NCBI RefSeq assembly: GCF_050107595.1 | Contig: NZ_JBNILH010000010.1 | Location: forward strand, 1-64,000 | Reading direction: 5' to 3' | Source of the DNA: Bacillus_AB infantis_C | GTDB lineage: Bacteria; Bacillota; Bacilli; Bacillales; Cytobacillaceae | DNA: 64,000 bases | Part shown: one piece after another, positions 42,702 through 50,298 of the stretch | Position numbering within the stretch: the stretch's first letter is position 1 | Layout: every line of letters begins with the position of its first letter | Made by a program: the position numbers and the translations under genes | The notes under the pieces: model-generated | Told to the model about the DNA's origin: nothing | The model's input: the letters and a program-made list of their open reading frames with translations, nothing else | The model's database searches: none

Positions 42702-43208
42702 TTAACTAACTCCTTTTAAATCCGCCAATTTATCTCCGACTACGTATCCGATGGATATAAACAGTACACTCCAGATCAAGGCACCGGCACAACTCAACAT
42801 GAGATATTTCTTAAAAGGCATTTTCGTTATACCCGCAATGTAACCGGCCGCATGCCTTATACCTGGTATAAAATAAGCAAATAATACAGTCCAGCCTCTG
42901 AATTTTATGAACCAATGCTGAACCTTTTCATATCTTTTGGGAGTTAACCCCACCCATTTACCAAACTTTACAACAACTTTGAAGCCGACTTGTTTGCCAA
43001 TCATATAACTGATCAGCATACCTGTTACAGAGCCTATCAAGCAGAATACAATAGAAGGAAAATAGCTAAGTAAATGAATTGAAGAAAGATAACCGATGAA
43101 CAGCATAAGGGACTCGTCCGGAATAGGCAGTCCCACAATTCCTAAAGCCAATAGCAGAGTAACTGCAACGTATCCATACTCCAGTATAAAATCTATTGCA
43201 ATTTCCAT
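42702..43208 (-). CDS. DedA family membrane protein
   Basis: A 168-residue protein of the DedA/VTT superfamily, now linked to flipping of undecaprenyl phosphate and phospholipids. ALGIVGLPIPDESLMLFIGY, the re-entrant motif FAYFIPGIRHAAGYIAGI and the C-terminal helices are present, including the conserved arginine. The start at 43208 follows AGGAGGGGGG; an upstream Met adds 18 residues without a site. It is the first gene of the operon with the AI-2E transporter. Confidence 0.88.
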   Translation of the reverse strand: MEIAIDFILEYGYVAVTLLLALGIVGLPIPDESLMLFIGYLSSIHLLSYFPSIVFCLIGSVTGMLISYMIGKQVGFKVVVKFGKWVGLTPKRYEKVQHWFIKFRGWTVLFAYFIPGIRHAAGYIAGITKMPFKKYLMLSCAGALIWSVLFISIGYVVGDKLADLKGVS

Positions 43209-43433
43209 GGAATAGACCCCCCTCCTTATTCTAGTTAAAAACCAAGCATATTGCTCTAACAATCCGACGAACCAAAAAAGATAGCTGATTCAGCAATAGT
43301 AATATTGGCTGATAGGGTTATAGAGCAACCTCCATAGAAGATATTGTGAAAGTGACTGGGTATATCATTTCAAGAAAGAGGGCCATTCTTACTTTTACTT
43401 GAAGAGTAGAACATTAATTCAAATGCAAACCCT

Positions 43434-44708
43434 TTATATTTTAAATTTACAAATATCATCTATTAAATTATTGGACATTCCATCTAAAGCTGCTGCTGAT
43501 ACTGATATCTCTTCATTAGATATAGATTGTTCGGCAACAGACTCTGCTATGCTTTGTAAATTATCTAATGTTTGTTCTGCTATATTTGTATTTTGGGTAA
43601 TAATTCCAAAAGAATTTTCCGAATTATTTCCCAGTATCTTTATGCTGTCGATAACTTCATCCGTTCGCTTATAAATTTCTTGCACATATCCTGCTATATC
43701 TTCAAAAACACTCCCTGTTTTACTAATCATACTTCTACCGTCGTTAACAATCTGAGTTCCGTTATTTATAGAATCTACTGCATCGTGAGTTTGACGTAAG
43801 ATATCATTAACTAAGGTTTCAATGTCATGAGCTGCTTTTCCGGATTCCTCTGAGAGCAATCTAACTTCTTTAGCTACTACAGCAAAACCTATCCCTGCAT
43901 CTCCGGCTCTAGCTGCTTCAATGGAAGCATTTAGCGCAAGCAGATTAGTTTGATTCGTAATGTTTGTAATAAGACTTACTATTTTGCTAATTTCTTGTGA
44001 AGTCCTGCCCAACTTGTTTATGATGCTGGCGGATTCCTTTACTGAATCATTAATTTCATCCATCTTTAAAATAGCCTGTTGGATGAGATCTAGTCCTATA
44101 TCAGCTTTACTATTTGTTTCATTAGATACAGTTGATACAGATTGAATAGTAGAAGACAAACGATTCATATTTTCACTAATTATTTTTGATGTATTCGTTA
44201 ATTCCTGGGCGTTCGCCACTTGTAATTCTGATCCAGAAACGATCGCTTGAATGGATCTTGAAATATTCTCAATGGAATTACTATTTTCAGCGATACTAAT
44301 TTTAAACTCTTTAGAATTGCTAGAAACCCCAGATGCAGTATCATTAGTCTTTTTTATAATATCCTTTATATTTCCCACCATTTTATTAAAGGAGGAAGAC
44401 AACTGGCCAATTTCATCCTTTGAATTATCTGCAATATGTACTGTCAGATCACCATTTGCGGCCAATGATATTTCCTTCATAACTTTTTCAAGCCTTCTAA
44501 TTATTAGAAATTTGGTACATAGAGATATTATTAAAGTCCCAACAAACAAAGAAACAAATGTATTTATTAAAACGCCTATATTTCCATCAACCACTTTATC
44601 AATTTGCTCATTAATTAGTGTGGAAATTTGAGAACTAACAAATAAACTTATTACAACAGCTAGTACCATTTTTTTAATAAGGCTGCCTTTAACTAAGTTG
44701 ATTCTCAA
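43434..44708 (-). CDS. Methyl-accepting chemotaxis protein with minimal sensor
   Basis: A 424-residue chemoreceptor. Two membrane helices (residues 12-28 and about 45-66) are separated by only ~17 residues, so there is no real extracellular ligand domain. A HAMP domain (RRLEKVMKEISLAANGDLTV) and a long signalling coiled coil follow, with the hairpin tip NLLALNASIEAARAGDAGIG and FAVVAKEVRLLSEES. It starts at TTG. It probably senses membrane state, or acts with partners. No che genes are nearby; only a CheW fragment at 14840. Confidence 0.88.
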   Translation of the reverse strand: MRINLVKGSLIKKMVLAVVISLFVSSQISTLINEQIDKVVDGNIGVLINTFVSLFVGTLIISLCTKFLIIRRLEKVMKEISLAANGDLTVHIADNSKDEIGQLSSSFNKMVGNIKDIIKKTNDTASGVSSNSKEFKISIAENSNSIENISRSIQAIVSGSELQVANAQELTNTSKIISENMNRLSSTIQSVSTVSNETNSKADIGLDLIQQAILKMDEINDSVKESASIINKLGRTSQEISKIVSLITNITNQTNLLALNASIEAARAGDAGIGFAVVAKEVRLLSEESGKAAHDIETLVNDILRQTHDAVDSINNGTQIVNDGRSMISKTGSVFEDIAGYVQEIYKRTDEVIDSIKILGNNSENSFGIITQNTNIAEQTLDNLQSIAESVAEQSISNEEISVSAAALDGMSNNLIDDICKFKI

Positions 44709-44814
44709 GAAATTACCCCATTCCTGTTTATAAAACTAAGATTCTGAACCAGTAAGAATATACATACATTCCTAATATATCGAAACAGCAATTGTGTTAC
44801 AGCAAAAGCAGCAG

Positions 44815-44961
44815 TTAGAAATCCTGCAACATTCCGCTAAGCCCTAACATTTTAATGTAGTCGGGCATAACCGGGACAACTAAACCAAATGCTGCCATCG
44901 ACATTAACATACTTAACATCAGTAAGATCATGGCACCTTTAAATCTAAAAAGCATTGACAT
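44815..44961 (-). pseudogene. MFS transporter N-terminal fragment
   Basis: Forty-eight codons behind GGAGG read MSMLFRFKGAMILLMLSMLM and MAAFGLVVPVMPDYIKMLGL, the first helix of a TetA-like major facilitator exporter, then stop. It follows the decayed monooxygenase on the same strand, so a monooxygenase-MFS pair has been lost here. Confidence 0.6.
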
Positions 44962-45022
44962 AAAACCTCCAAAACCAATTTAACTCTGTTTTTTCTCCTT
45001 TCAGAGGCATCTAAAATCCCAT

Positions 45023-45262
45023 TTACATTCCTGGAAAAATCTTAATTCCTCTATAAAACTTGAAAATATCAAGGGTGAATAACAAAGTGAACCCTACTTT
45101 ACTAAAAGCAGTTTGTTCATAAATTACATTTTTGATGTTAGCTTTTTTTAAGAATAGCGACATAGCTAACCCTGCAATTCCTCGACAAACAATAATTAAT
45201 TTTTTTCTATTTAAAACCACTCCTGCTGAGGAGTATTCGGACGATCGTCCGACAAATGTCAA
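45023..45262 (-). pseudogene. TetX-like monooxygenase N-terminal fragment
   Basis: The stretch CRGIAGLAMSLFLKKANIKN and VIYEQTAFSKVG aligns with the first 40 residues of the intact monooxygenase at 37994-39139. One glycine of the GGGIAG loop has become CRG, and the remaining ~340 residues are missing. The start codon would lie inside the operator region. It is a dead partial copy. Confidence 0.7.
45237..45252. promoter_or_regulatory. Relict TetR operator
   Basis: TCGGACGATCGTCCGA is a perfect 16 bp palindrome, closely matching the operator at 39163. A half-site (ATCGGACGAATGGTC) follows at about 45299-45313, in a context also shared with 39230. The TetR of 39363 could still bind here. The following 45254-45548 has only a 26-codon ORF (MLRNVLKLRNAVVNW) behind GGAGG at 45431. 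Confidence 0.75.
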
Positions 45263-45548
45263 AAAATAACTTAATATCTATCGGTTATACTAACATTAAT
45301 CGGACGAATGGTCAATTATTAAATCAAACAAACTAATCTGGTATTAGACAAAGGAAATATATTATCGAACAATAATCCGAATGTTTATATTTTTAATTGT
45401 TTTATCAATTACGAATGATGGAGGATAAAATGTTGAGAAATGTACTTAAACTACGTAATGCAGTCGTTAATTGGAAAATAGCCTGCCATTCTGCGAGACA
45501 CCTTTTGTGATTGGTTGAAAAAAATGTTGTCAAAGGCGATACATCTCA

Positions 45549-45645
45549 ATGAATGTTATCATAGTGTAATAGATTTCCTTCCTGAGGGTATAGAGACTAA
45601 CAGGAAAGGTCCCCAGCCCAACCACAAAGGGGCCAAGGGACCTCT
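45549..45645 (-). repeat. Family A repeat, copy 10 (extended, truncated)
   Basis: AATGAATGTTATCATAGTGT, CCTTCCTGAGGGTATAGAGA, CTAACAGGAAAGGTCCCCAG, GGGGCCAAGGGACCT. The right end of the palindrome is lost. It lies just upstream of the lipoprotein gene. Confidence 0.8.
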
Positions 45646-45671
45646 TATAAATTTTTATTAGGTGGGATTAC

Positions 45672-46793
45672 GTGAATAAGAGATTGAGAACAGGGGCTTG
45701 TCTGGCAGCCATCCCCTATTTGATGTTAGCAGGCTGCTCGCAATCGGTATCGTCGTCAGAGGAAGGATCAAAGATGCTTGAAGAGTCGAAGCTGCCTCTT
45801 AGTGAGATGCAGTATACGCTTGATGAAGCTGCAAAGTCACCCAGGTTTGCACGTGAAGCTTCATATAAGGCAATCGAGCCTTCTGAAGGGGCAAAGCCGC
45901 TGAAAACCCATTATACAAGTCAGCAGCTTGAGGAAATGCCGAAGACGCAGGCACATGGAGGCAGCACGAAGAGAAGCGTTCCTTTAGGTCAGACCCTGGC
46001 AGCTGGTGCCGAAGATCAAACAGACGGACCGCTGAAGGAACATAGAATAGTTTCCTATTATGGGCATCCCAATTCGAAAAACATGGGAATCCTGGGAGAA
46101 TACACTCCTGAGGTCTTTATGGAAAAATTGCTGGCCCAAACCAAGGAGTATTCCGAACTGAATCCTGAACGGCCAGCCATCCCGGCGATTGAACTGATTT
46201 CGACCGTCGCCCAGCGGAGCCCGGGAGATGATGGTGATTACATACACCCGACAGCCACTGAAGATATTGAAACATACGCGAAACTGGCCGAAGAAAACAA
46301 CGCCCTGCTGATCCTGGATATCCAGCTTGCCCGTGACACCGTCATGAACCAAGTCAAATCGCTGGAAAAATACCTGAAACTGCCTTTCGTCCATTTAGCC
46401 ATCGATACCGAATTCCATGTCAAAGAAGGACAAATTCCCGGAGTGGATTTAGGCACAGTCGATGGGAAGGAAATTCAAGAGGCAATTGACTATGTATCAA
46501 ACCTAACAGCCGAAAATGGACTGCCCGACAAAATGGTCATCGTCCATCAATTCGCAGGTAATGTCCTCATCAACAAGGACTCCATACAACCCACAGACAA
46601 CACAGAAGTAGTCATCAATTTTGACGGCCATGGATTGGATGCCATCAAAAGATCCGGATACAATGAATTTGTGCAAAAGGAACCTATTCAGTACGGCGGG
46701 TTCAAAGTGTTTTATAAGAAGGATGAGCCGTTGATGACACCTAAGGATGTATTGGAATTGGATCCGGCTCCGGGGTTTGTTAATTATCAATAG
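45672..46793 (+). CDS. Lipoprotein of unknown function
   Basis: A 373-residue secreted lipoprotein. Signal peptide MNKRLRTGACLAAIPYLMLA with lipobox LAGC gives lipidation at Cys22. A ~90 residue polar linker follows. From about residue 118 (HRIVSYYGHPNSKNMGILGE) the pattern of alternating strands and helices with LLILDIQLARD, FVHLAIDTEFHV, and KMVIVHQFAGNVLIN suggests a TIM-barrel, glycosidase-like fold. I do not recognise the family. The GTG start follows GGTGGG. Part of the gene is duplicated at 52910. Confidence 0.7.
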   Translation: MNKRLRTGACLAAIPYLMLAGCSQSVSSSEEGSKMLEESKLPLSEMQYTLDEAAKSPRFAREASYKAIEPSEGAKPLKTHYTSQQLEEMPKTQAHGGSTKRSVPLGQTLAAGAEDQTDGPLKEHRIVSYYGHPNSKNMGILGEYTPEVFMEKLLAQTKEYSELNPERPAIPAIELISTVAQRSPGDDGDYIHPTATEDIETYAKLAEENNALLILDIQLARDTVMNQVKSLEKYLKLPFVHLAIDTEFHVKEGQIPGVDLGTVDGKEIQEAIDYVSNLTAENGLPDKMVIVHQFAGNVLINKDSIQPTDNTEVVINFDGHGLDAIKRSGYNEFVQKEPIQYGGFKVFYKKDEPLMTPKDVLELDPAPGFVNYQ

Positions 46794-46811
46794 AGAGCTA
46801 TGGGGCTTGTC

Positions 46812-46877
46812 CGGGCCGGGGGGACAGGTACCTTGGCCCAGTTTCAAAAGGAGCCAAGGGGTCTGTCCCCCTGGCTC
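46812..46877 (-). repeat. Family A repeat, copy 11
   Basis: CCGGGGGGACAGGTACCTTG, GTTTCAAAAG loop, GAGCCAAGGGGTCTGTCCCC, CTGGCTCA. The terminal CTCA includes the stop codon of the ABC permease (46876). Confidence 0.85.
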
Positions 46878-47973
46878 AAATTACCTTCTGATTTCCAACA
46901 TACCATTTTAAAAATAGAATACTCCCTGTAATAAACAGAATGGTGATTATTAGAGCAAGGTATGGTCCAATAACTACTAGAGACCCTGCATGAATACTTC
47001 TAAAAGTGCCGAATAGTGCTTCTGCTTTCATGGTATATGTAGGGCTGTATGGATAAATAGCGTTTAGCCATCCTATTCTTGGTACAGCTTTTACGATATC
47101 CACAATGATGATTGGGACGAAAAATATAGCTGTACAAAATAGAAAACTAATGAAAGAATTTTTAGATACAGATGACACTGCTAAGAAAATCAATGTTAAT
47201 GCCAGACTCCCCAAAAACAAGAATCCTAACTGTATGGCGTGATACTCCATAATTGAAAAGGGGTATGGAGATACAGTTAACTCACTTAAAAATTGAATGG
47301 GTGCTTCCCAACCCTCAAAGGCATACTTCCAGTAGCTAATATTTGCACTGGCACGATATATTTGATAAGTCCACGTAAATAGAGTTACAACTAGATAAAC
47401 AACAAGAGTATAAATGAATGAGACCATGATTTTAGCTGTCACAAGCTTTGTCCGTCCATACTTAGATGTAAGAGTGTATTGTGAAACTCCTGTAACTTCA
47501 TCTCTTGAAAATATAGAGTAAAGACCAATTATGAGGAGCGCCCCCATAAATATAACACCTTCACTACTTAAATATTCAACTACCAATTCTGGTAACTGAT
47601 AATTGGTTAAATACAAGACATCAAGATTATTCCTATATTCAATTTCCTTTTTGATTTCCGGATCATTAGGTGTATTGCTTAACGCTTTTTTTAATTCAGT
47701 AATTTTTTCGTTCTGCAGAATTGACAACTGTTCAGCATACAAAACTGTGTAATAAGGATTGGAATAATAGGAAGGTGCTGTTGACTCTGCTGCAGTTGCT
47801 TCTGTAATATCTTGTTTGCTTATAGGTCCTTCTAATTCATCATAAGCCGGTTTGGATGATGTATCAATTACGCTATGTCCTAGAAATATAAAGCATGCAA
47901 TTAAAAATAAAACAACATAAATAGCCTTTTGCCTAAATAGATGCCTGGACTCCCATTTTACTAGTTCCCACAT
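46876..47973 (-). CDS. ABC transporter permease
   Basis: A 365-residue ABC-2 type permease. It begins MWELVKWESRHLFRQKAIYV with the first membrane helix at residues 17-35, then a ~130-residue extracytoplasmic domain rich in polar residues, then five C-terminal helices. I placed the start at 47973 behind GGAGAGG, directly after the ATPase stop codon at 47975. It is the last gene of the sigma factor-membrane protein-ATPase-permease operon. Its stop codon lies in a family A repeat. The substrate is unknown. Confidence 0.8.
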   Translation of the reverse strand: MWELVKWESRHLFRQKAIYVVLFLIACFIFLGHSVIDTSSKPAYDELEGPISKQDITEATAAESTAPSYYSNPYYTVLYAEQLSILQNEKITELKKALSNTPNDPEIKKEIEYRNNLDVLYLTNYQLPELVVEYLSSEGVIFMGALLIIGLYSIFSRDEVTGVSQYTLTSKYGRTKLVTAKIMVSFIYTLVVYLVVTLFTWTYQIYRASANISYWKYAFEGWEAPIQFLSELTVSPYPFSIMEYHAIQLGFLFLGSLALTLIFLAVSSVSKNSFISFLFCTAIFFVPIIIVDIVKAVPRIGWLNAIYPYSPTYTMKAEALFGTFRSIHAGSLVVIGPYLALIITILFITGSILFLKWYVGNQKVI

Positions 47974-47974
47974 A

Positions 47975-48841
47975 TTATTGACCCTCTCCAAAATAGTATA
48001 AATAAATGTCTTCTAATGTTGGTTCTATGCTAACTGCTCCAGGGGTTGGCTGACCTTTGTGATAGATTCTCACCCTAATTTGCCCGCCTGTTTTTTCAAT
48101 AGCACCGACCTTGTATTGACTCTGTATATGATGGAGTTCTGTTGGCCCAATCAGTAACTCCCATACTTCTCCTTTTAACGTCTGTAACACTTCTTCAGGG
48201 CGATCCAGCTGATCAAGTCTTCCTTCCTTTAAAATGCATACATAATCTGTCAGTCCTTCTAGATCACTTGCAATATGTGTGGTGTAAAGAACAATCCTGT
48301 TAACTGATAAACTGGCAATCAAAGAACGAAACCTAATTCTTTCTTTAGGGTCAAGACCAGCTGTCGGCTCGTCAAGGATCAGAATTTTAGGATCATTTAA
48401 CATAGCTTGAGCAATACCTACACGCTGCTTCATTCCGCCTGATAACTTTCGAATCTTTTGATTACGTTCTTCATAAAGATTTACTTGCTTCAGCCAATAA
48501 TCAGCTTTTTTTCGGACTTCCTTTTTATCAATTCCTTTTAAAGCACCGACGTATTCTAAAAAAGAACGAACTTTCATGTTTGGATAAAATCCGATATTTT
48601 GTGGTACATAACCTAATAAATCCCGATATTCTTCCCCCAGCTTTGTTATTTCTCTGCCATTCCACAAAACCTCACCAGAAGTAGGTTTAAGCACATTTAT
48701 AATGATTCTCATAAGGGTGGTTTTTCCAGAACCATTGGCACCTAAAAAGCTATATACTCCGGGTGTAAAAGTTAAAGAAATATCACGGAGAACTTGCTTT
48801 TGTTTGTATGATTTATTAATTGATCGAATACTCAATTCCAT
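47975..48841 (-). CDS. ABC transporter ATP-binding protein
   Basis: A 288-residue ATPase. Walker A GANGSGKTTLMRIIINVLKP, Q-loop region LLGYVPQNIGFYPNMKVR, signature KLSGGMKQRVGIAQAMLND, Walker B ILILDEPTAGLDPKER and switch His in VLYTTHIASDLEGL. It is of the kind that pairs with ABC-2 permeases. AGGAGG precedes the ATG, and the start overlaps the upstream membrane gene by 26 bp. It probably forms an exporter or stress-response transporter with the permease, controlled by the operon's own sigma factor. Confidence 0.9.
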   Translation of the reverse strand: MELSIRSINKSYKQKQVLRDISLTFTPGVYSFLGANGSGKTTLMRIIINVLKPTSGEVLWNGREITKLGEEYRDLLGYVPQNIGFYPNMKVRSFLEYVGALKGIDKKEVRKKADYWLKQVNLYEERNQKIRKLSGGMKQRVGIAQAMLNDPKILILDEPTAGLDPKERIRFRSLIASLSVNRIVLYTTHIASDLEGLTDYVCILKEGRLDQLDRPEEVLQTLKGEVWELLIGPTELHHIQSQYKVGAIEKTGGQIRVRIYHKGQPTPGAVSIEPTLEDIYLYYFGEGQ

Positions 48842-49601
48842 TGCTGTATTCCTCCTGATATTTAGCGATGATTTTATACAAACTGAATACTAAAATAACG
48901 AGTGTTATTACATGAATTGTCACAGGCAAAGAAATCCATTCATATAAAACCTGCTGTTGTGCGGATAGTAATAAAGACCCTGCCAGCCATGCGACAATAA
49001 TCAAGGCTGCAATATTTAATCGTGAAGGAAGATAAAAAGAAATCAATAAAAATAAAACAGCTACAGTAAGAGCAGGTATCAGCCAGACAATTAACAGCGT
49101 TGTTAGAAATTCAAAGTCTAAAAATCCTGATAATATAATCATAGGAGTAACTGTAACAAAGTGAATAATTGTTCCTAAAATAAAGCGCATGAGGAACAGC
49201 TGTCCAGTTCCATATTTAAAAGTCATTTCCAGTTCTGTCATTTGGTATGTTTTATTCTTTAAGCATTCAGTCAATCCCAGGACCATAGATAACGGCGCAA
49301 CACAAAATACGAAGCCAAGCATGGCACGAGGAGAAAATGATAGTAAGACATATAGACTTGAACAAAGGATTATCAATTGAGAAATAATGAGCTGTATATT
49401 TAAATTTTTCAGTTCATTTCTTAACCTAGAAAAATTACTTTGTTTTATTGACTGTTTATTTTCATCCATCAAGTATTTTACATTGGCAATCGTTTCATTT
49501 ACTTTCTGTTCTGCTGGCGGCGGAACTTTATAAAGAGAGAAGTAAGCTTCAATTTCTTTTTCAATTTCTTCCAATTCAGTTTGATTGATTTCTTCCTTCA
49601 T
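48816..49601 (-). CDS. Multi-pass membrane protein, candidate anti-sigma factor
   Basis: A 261-residue protein with a ~70 residue charged cytoplasmic N-terminus (LEEIEKEIEAYFSLYKVPPP, ETIANVKYLMDENKQS) followed by six membrane helices. The position immediately after an ECF sigma gene, with a 26 bp overlap, and a cytoplasmic helical N-terminus fit a membrane-bound anti-sigma factor, though no zinc-binding HxxxCxxC is present. The start at 49601 lies seven bases after AAGGAGG. This role is inferred from context only. Confidence 0.7.
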   Translation of the reverse strand: MKEEINQTELEEIEKEIEAYFSLYKVPPPAEQKVNETIANVKYLMDENKQSIKQSNFSRLRNELKNLNIQLIISQLIILCSSLYVLLSFSPRAMLGFVFCVAPLSMVLGLTECLKNKTYQMTELEMTFKYGTGQLFLMRFILGTIIHFVTVTPMIILSGFLDFEFLTTLLIVWLIPALTVAVLFLLISFYLPSRLNIAALIIVAWLAGSLLLSAQQQVLYEWISLPVTIHVITLVILVFSLYKIIAKYQEEYSNGIEYSIN

Positions 49602-50142
49602 TTTCATGCCTCCTTAAAATCTGGGATAATTTTCTGAGACCTTGAAAAACCCGGGATTTTACAGTGGTTTCTTTTGTCTTTGTCATTTCTGCTATTTCGT
49701 AATATTTATAACCATGAAAGTATTTTAAAATAATGGCTTCACTTTGAAAGTCAGATAATTCACCTAAAGCTTTTATTATTTCTCTAGATTCTTCTTTTTT
49801 CTCGTATAGGTATGCTACATTTCCTTTCTGATCTTCAAAGGATTCTTCTATCCACTCATTTTCCATGCTCTTATTGGTCACTTGTTTTGACCTCATATAA
49901 TCTCTTATCTGATTTAAAGCAATCGTTAGCACCCAGCTGCGAAATTTACCTTCACCTTTATAAGAAGAGATGGATAAGAACACTTTCGAGAAAACTTCTT
50001 GCGTCAGGTCATAAGCTAAGGGCTGTTGATGTGTTCTCCTATAAATAAAGTTATATACTTCGTAATAGTATTTGCGAATGAGGGATTCAAGTGCTGCTTT
50101 ACTCCCCGATTGAATTTCTTCAATTAACTCTTCATCTGTCAT
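49576..50142 (-). CDS. ECF sigma factor (RNA polymerase sigma-70 family)
   Basis: A 188-residue extracytoplasmic-function sigma factor. Region 2 is LIRKYYYEVYNFIYRRTHQQ, PLAYDLTQEVFSKVFLSISS and FRSWVLTIALNQIRDYMRS; region 4 is LSDFQSEAIILKYFHGYKYY with EIAEMTKTKETTVKSRVFQG. Start at 50142 behind AAAGGAGG. It heads an operon with a membrane protein and ABC transporter and probably controls its own operon in response to envelope stress. Confidence 0.9.
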   Translation of the reverse strand: MTDEELIEEIQSGSKAALESLIRKYYYEVYNFIYRRTHQQPLAYDLTQEVFSKVFLSISSYKGEGKFRSWVLTIALNQIRDYMRSKQVTNKSMENEWIEESFEDQKGNVAYLYEKKEESREIIKALGELSDFQSEAIILKYFHGYKYYEIAEMTKTKETTVKSRVFQGLRKLSQILRRHENEGRNQSN

Positions 50143-50237
50143 CCCTGTCCCTCCTTTCAACTAAAAGAACGAAAAAAAATAAAAAAAGTTGTAAAAAACC
50201 TTTTTTATTTTAAATTTCATCATATAAGTTAGCAATT

Positions 50238-50298
50238 CATGGGGACAGCCCCCCTGGCCCCACCTCAAAAAAAGCCAGGGGGACAGACCCCCCGGCTC
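50238..50298 (-). repeat. Family A repeat, copy 12
   Basis: ATGGGGACAGCCCCCCTGGC, CCACCTCAAA loop, AAAGCCAGGGGGACAGACCC, CCCGGCTCA. The terminal CTCA contains the stop codon of the DnaB-like helicase at 50297. Confidence 0.85.
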
